Source: a virus. Taken from it: a stretch of 45,582 bases of DNA. The DNA lies in IMG/VR virus record IMGVR_UViG_3300046834_000046, positions 1-45,582 of that record; one strand, written 5' to 3'. The position numbers and the translations under genes were made by a program. Below the pieces are notes generated by a model. The model had not been told where the DNA came from. It worked only from the letters and a program-made list of their open reading frames with translations, and ran no database searches. Positions 43,548 to 45,582 of this stretch are shown here, piece after piece. Positions within the stretch are counted from its first letter, which is position 1; every line of letters starts with the position of its first letter.

Positions 43548-43773
43548 CACCCCGTCACCCGCCCCGCTGCCCGAGCTGGGGTACCCGGCGTACCGCTGCC
43601 CGTTCTGCCACGAACCCGGCACCTGGCGCCTCGACCGGTACGGCGACGCCGTCGCGTCATGGTCCTGCGAGCTGCACCTCGCCTGGGTCATGGACTCCCT
43701 GCAACGCGAAGGTGAAGTGACCCGGGTGACCGTGTACCGCTCCGCGCACCACCGCGAAGGAGCCGGCCGATGA
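43537..43773 (+). CDS. small zinc-ribbon-like protein (intact form of the gene cut by position 1)
   Basis: This is 78 residues from GTG 43537. LGYPAYRCPFCHEPGTWRLDRYGDAVASWSCELH has two Cys pairs in a ribbon-like arrangement; the downstream part LAWVMDSLQREGEVTRVTVYRS is shared with the left-end fragment (3-131). It overlaps the next ATG by ATGA. Unknown role. Confidence 0.65.
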   Translation: MSPDTPSPAPLPELGYPAYRCPFCHEPGTWRLDRYGDAVASWSCELHLAWVMDSLQREGEVTRVTVYRSAHHREGAGR

Positions 43774-45347
43774 CCGCGGACCTGCGCGACCAGATCGCCG
43801 TCTCGCTGCGGCTGGCCTTCCCCGGCGCCCCGCGGGAGAACGTCGAGGCCATTGCCGACGCCGTCATGCCCGTGGTCGCCGCCGCCCGCAAGCACCTGGC
43901 TGACCGTCTCGCCGCCTGCAACCGTGACCTCGTCCACACCGCCGGCGCCCGGGCGGAACTGGCCGAACGCCTCGACGCAGCCGAAGCCCGGATCACCGCC
44001 GCGCTCGCGGTACTCGAACCCGGCAACGACTGCAGCTACGGGTACGGCGACGGTGAGCCCGGCTGCGCCTGCGACAAGTGCCGCGTCCGCGCCGCGCTGC
44101 GAGGCGTCAACCCCTACGGTGCAGCGCCATCACCCGCAGCGCACGCCTACGTCCCGCCCCCGGCCGGGTGGGCGATCGCGAACTTCTGGCCGCCGCCGTG
44201 CAGCGCGGAGGTCGACAGCGCGGTTCTCCCCGGCCTGCGTGATGCCTGCCGCCGGCCCGAGTCCGACCCGATCCACATCGCAGCGGAGACCCTGGCCGAC
44301 CACGCCTTCGAGGCGTCCAACCTGGCCGACCGCTGCGGGTTCCACGTCGTCTACTCCGACGGCATCGGGGAGTTCTGCACCCGCAGGTCCGCCGACGCGA
44401 GACACACGATGGCCGCCGTCCGGACGGGTGCGGGATCAGCGGCCCCGGCGCCAACCCCACCCGCCGCGTACGAATGGAACTGGGCGCCGATCCACACGTT
44501 CGACCCGTGGCCGAAGCGACCGGACCTCTGCAAGTTCTGGATCGGCCCGCACACCGACGACGGCAACCACTGCTGGGGACGCGCCGACGACCCGAAGCAC
44601 GCAGCGGGCCCCGCAACCCCGGAACCCGACACCGCACCCACATCTTTCGTTCAGCGTCACCGGGACGGATCGGCGTGCACTGCGGGAGGGCTCTGCTCCG
44701 ACGAGCACCCCGCAGCGGGCGTCGGTCACCTCGGCGTCGATGACGACGACTGCGACCGGAAGGGCTGCGTGTGCTCGGTTGACGATGGCCCCGACGTCGA
44801 ACACCTGCGGCTCCCCGACGGCCGATGCGTCATCAGCCTCGCCGGCCAAGGCCACCTCCCGTGCAACGCACACCCCGCAGCGGGCGGGGGCACGAACGTG
44901 GACACCGCAGCGATCCGGGAGATCGTCTGCCAGTGGCGCGACATGGTCCTCGGCGGGGGGACGGCGGTTAACGCGCAGTACGCACGGCGGAGCGTCCTCG
45001 CCCTCGCCGACGCCCTCGACGCCGCGGAGGCCCACGTCGCCGCCCTCACTGCCGACCTCGCCCAGTGGAAGGCCCGAGGCTGGGCCACCACCTACGAACT
45101 GACCGCGTGGAAGCACGACATCGGCGAGCACAAAGACAGTGAGCACCCCTACGCCTACTGCCCCCGCTGCGAGATCGAGCACCCCGCCGGACGGCTCGCC
45201 CAGGTCAAGGCCGAGCTGGCAGCGGCGAAGGCCACCATCGAATGGATCCATGACGGCGCCAGCGGTGCGCGGCTCTGCGGTGACTGCAAGATCAACCTCC
45301 GCGCCGCCCTCACCCCCCAGGCCCCCACCGCCGGCGGTGCGTCGTGA
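43770..45347 (+). CDS. 525-residue modular Cys/His-rich protein (long allele)
   Basis: The protein starts at ATG 43770. The N-terminal ADLRDQIAVSLRLAFPGAP, the DRLAACNRDLVHTAG segment and the C-terminus (GRLAQVKAELAAAKATIEW...AALTPQAPTAGGAS) match the 151-residue protein at 128-583. In between lies an insertion of about 370 residues with many Cys and His: CSYGYGDGEPGCACDKC, CGFHVVYSDGIGEFC, HCWGRADDPKHAAG, and repeated EHPAAG/AHPAAG segments near CSDEHPAAG. These look like several small metal-binding modules in series. It may be a fast-evolving recognition or regulatory protein; no family is known to me. Confidence 0.7.
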   Translation: MTADLRDQIAVSLRLAFPGAPRENVEAIADAVMPVVAAARKHLADRLAACNRDLVHTAGARAELAERLDAAEARITAALAVLEPGNDCSYGYGDGEPGCACDKCRVRAALRGVNPYGAAPSPAAHAYVPPPAGWAIANFWPPPCSAEVDSAVLPGLRDACRRPESDPIHIAAETLADHAFEASNLADRCGFHVVYSDGIGEFCTRRSADARHTMAAVRTGAGSAAPAPTPPAAYEWNWAPIHTFDPWPKRPDLCKFWIGPHTDDGNHCWGRADDPKHAAGPATPEPDTAPTSFVQRHRDGSACTAGGLCSDEHPAAGVGHLGVDDDDCDRKGCVCSVDDGPDVEHLRLPDGRCVISLAGQGHLPCNAHPAAGGGTNVDTAAIREIVCQWRDMVLGGGTAVNAQYARRSVLALADALDAAEAHVAALTADLAQWKARGWATTYELTAWKHDIGEHKDSEHPYAYCPRCEIEHPAGRLAQVKAELAAAKATIEWIHDGASGARLCGDCKINLRAALTPQAPTAGGAS

Positions 45348-45582
45348 GGGAACCCTTCGGGCGCCTCATGGAACTCGTCGCGCAGATCGACCCCGAAAGC
45401 CAGATCACCCTCGGCCAGCTCGCCGAACTGTGGGGCGAGCCCGTCGCCCGGATCTCCGACGCGATCGACGCCGTCAAGGTCTGCAACGGCGAACCGTCGT
45501 ACATCGCCCTCCCCCAGGCCCCCGGCGACGACACCACCGGAGAAACGCCCGCCACCACCCCCGGGGGGCCCGGCGGCGGCCC
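45344..45582 (+). CDS. HTH-like gene, 3'-truncated at window end
   Basis: GTG 45344 opens the same frame as 580-855; the first about 72 residues are almost identical (one silent base change near the start). After about 45562 the sequence no longer matches the left copy and the gene runs off the end. This is the right half of the end duplication. Confidence 0.75.
   Translation, partial: MREPFGRLMELVAQIDPESQITLGQLAELWGEPVARISDAIDAVKVCNGEPSYIALPQAPGDDTTGETPATTPGGPGGG

Larger units (their letters stand above)
43643..45582. repeat. right copy of the terminal duplicated locus
   Basis: The copy includes the 3' end of the zinc-ribbon gene, the long allele of the middle gene, and the start of the HTH-like gene. 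Compared with 1-798 it gains about 1.1 kb of Cys-rich coding sequence in the middle. The last 20 bases of the window diverge from the left copy and look like a low-quality or artefactual end at the hairpin of 796-828. Confidence 0.85.

Noticed and set aside
1-45582. CRISPR array, insertion sequence, rRNA, diversity-generating retroelement
   Set aside because: No regularly spaced repeats, no transposase or reverse transcriptase motifs, and no rRNA-like sequence were seen on either strand.

Overview
This window is an almost complete genome of a temperate, tailed (siphovirus-type) phage of a high-G+C actinobacterium. By eye the composition is about 70% G+C, GTG starts are very common, and most genes overlap their neighbour at GTGA, ATGA or TGATG junctions. 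Actinobacterial markers are a WhiB-family regulator and an attP core that copies the 3' half of a tRNA-Arg(UCU) gene. No host chromosomal genes are visible. The two ends of the window carry homologous but non-identical copies of the same locus (1-798 and 43643-45562), so the map closes into a circle of about 44.76 kb. This points to a free or circularly assembled phage genome rather than an excised prophage with host flanks.

Layout on the plus strand: 1-4401 is the end of the early region. It holds small zinc-ribbon proteins, a replication-initiator-like winged-helix protein, a candidate origin, a CoiA-like nuclease and an HTH protein. 4402-4959 is an HNH nuclease cassette next to a possible cos region. 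4960-16544 is packaging and head: terminase small and large subunits, portal, a MuF protein with a C-terminal nuclease-toxin domain plus candidate immunity gene, scaffold, major capsid protein, small head proteins, a large beta-helix (pectate-lyase/GH28-like) spike protein, and four connector or tail-completion proteins. 16632-26125 is the tail: two accessory proteins, major tail protein, frameshifted assembly chaperones, a 1250-residue tape measure protein, and baseplate or minor tail proteins. 26142-29255 holds small membrane proteins, a second HNH gene, the endolysin, a holin and a 21-residue membrane peptide. 29277-32473 holds tail-fibre genes, including a collagen-like protein and an Ala/Gly/Ser repeat protein. 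A strong bidirectional terminator follows at 32501-32532.

On the minus strand, 32556-37356 is the lysogeny region: a cassette of secreted and lipoprotein genes, three small cytoplasmic genes, attP, a tyrosine integrase, an HTH protein, a membrane protein and the probable repressor. The divergent rightward early promoter (37471-37499) starts a Cro-like HTH gene and an excisionase-like gene. Recombination and regulatory genes follow (lambda-Exo/YqaJ nuclease, a probable ssDNA partner, RusA, WhiB, ParB-like protein), and the series then runs round into position 1.

The most notable points are the MuF-toxin and immunity pair in the head operon, and an operator-like motif repeated at three places in the lysogeny region. 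One of those copies fills the spacer of a leaderless early promoter. Other points are attP flanked by matching 18-bp arm-site candidates, a terS gene whose start appears duplicated around an HNH insertion, a palindrome/tandem-repeat candidate origin, and two size-variant alleles of a modular Cys-rich gene at the ends of the map.
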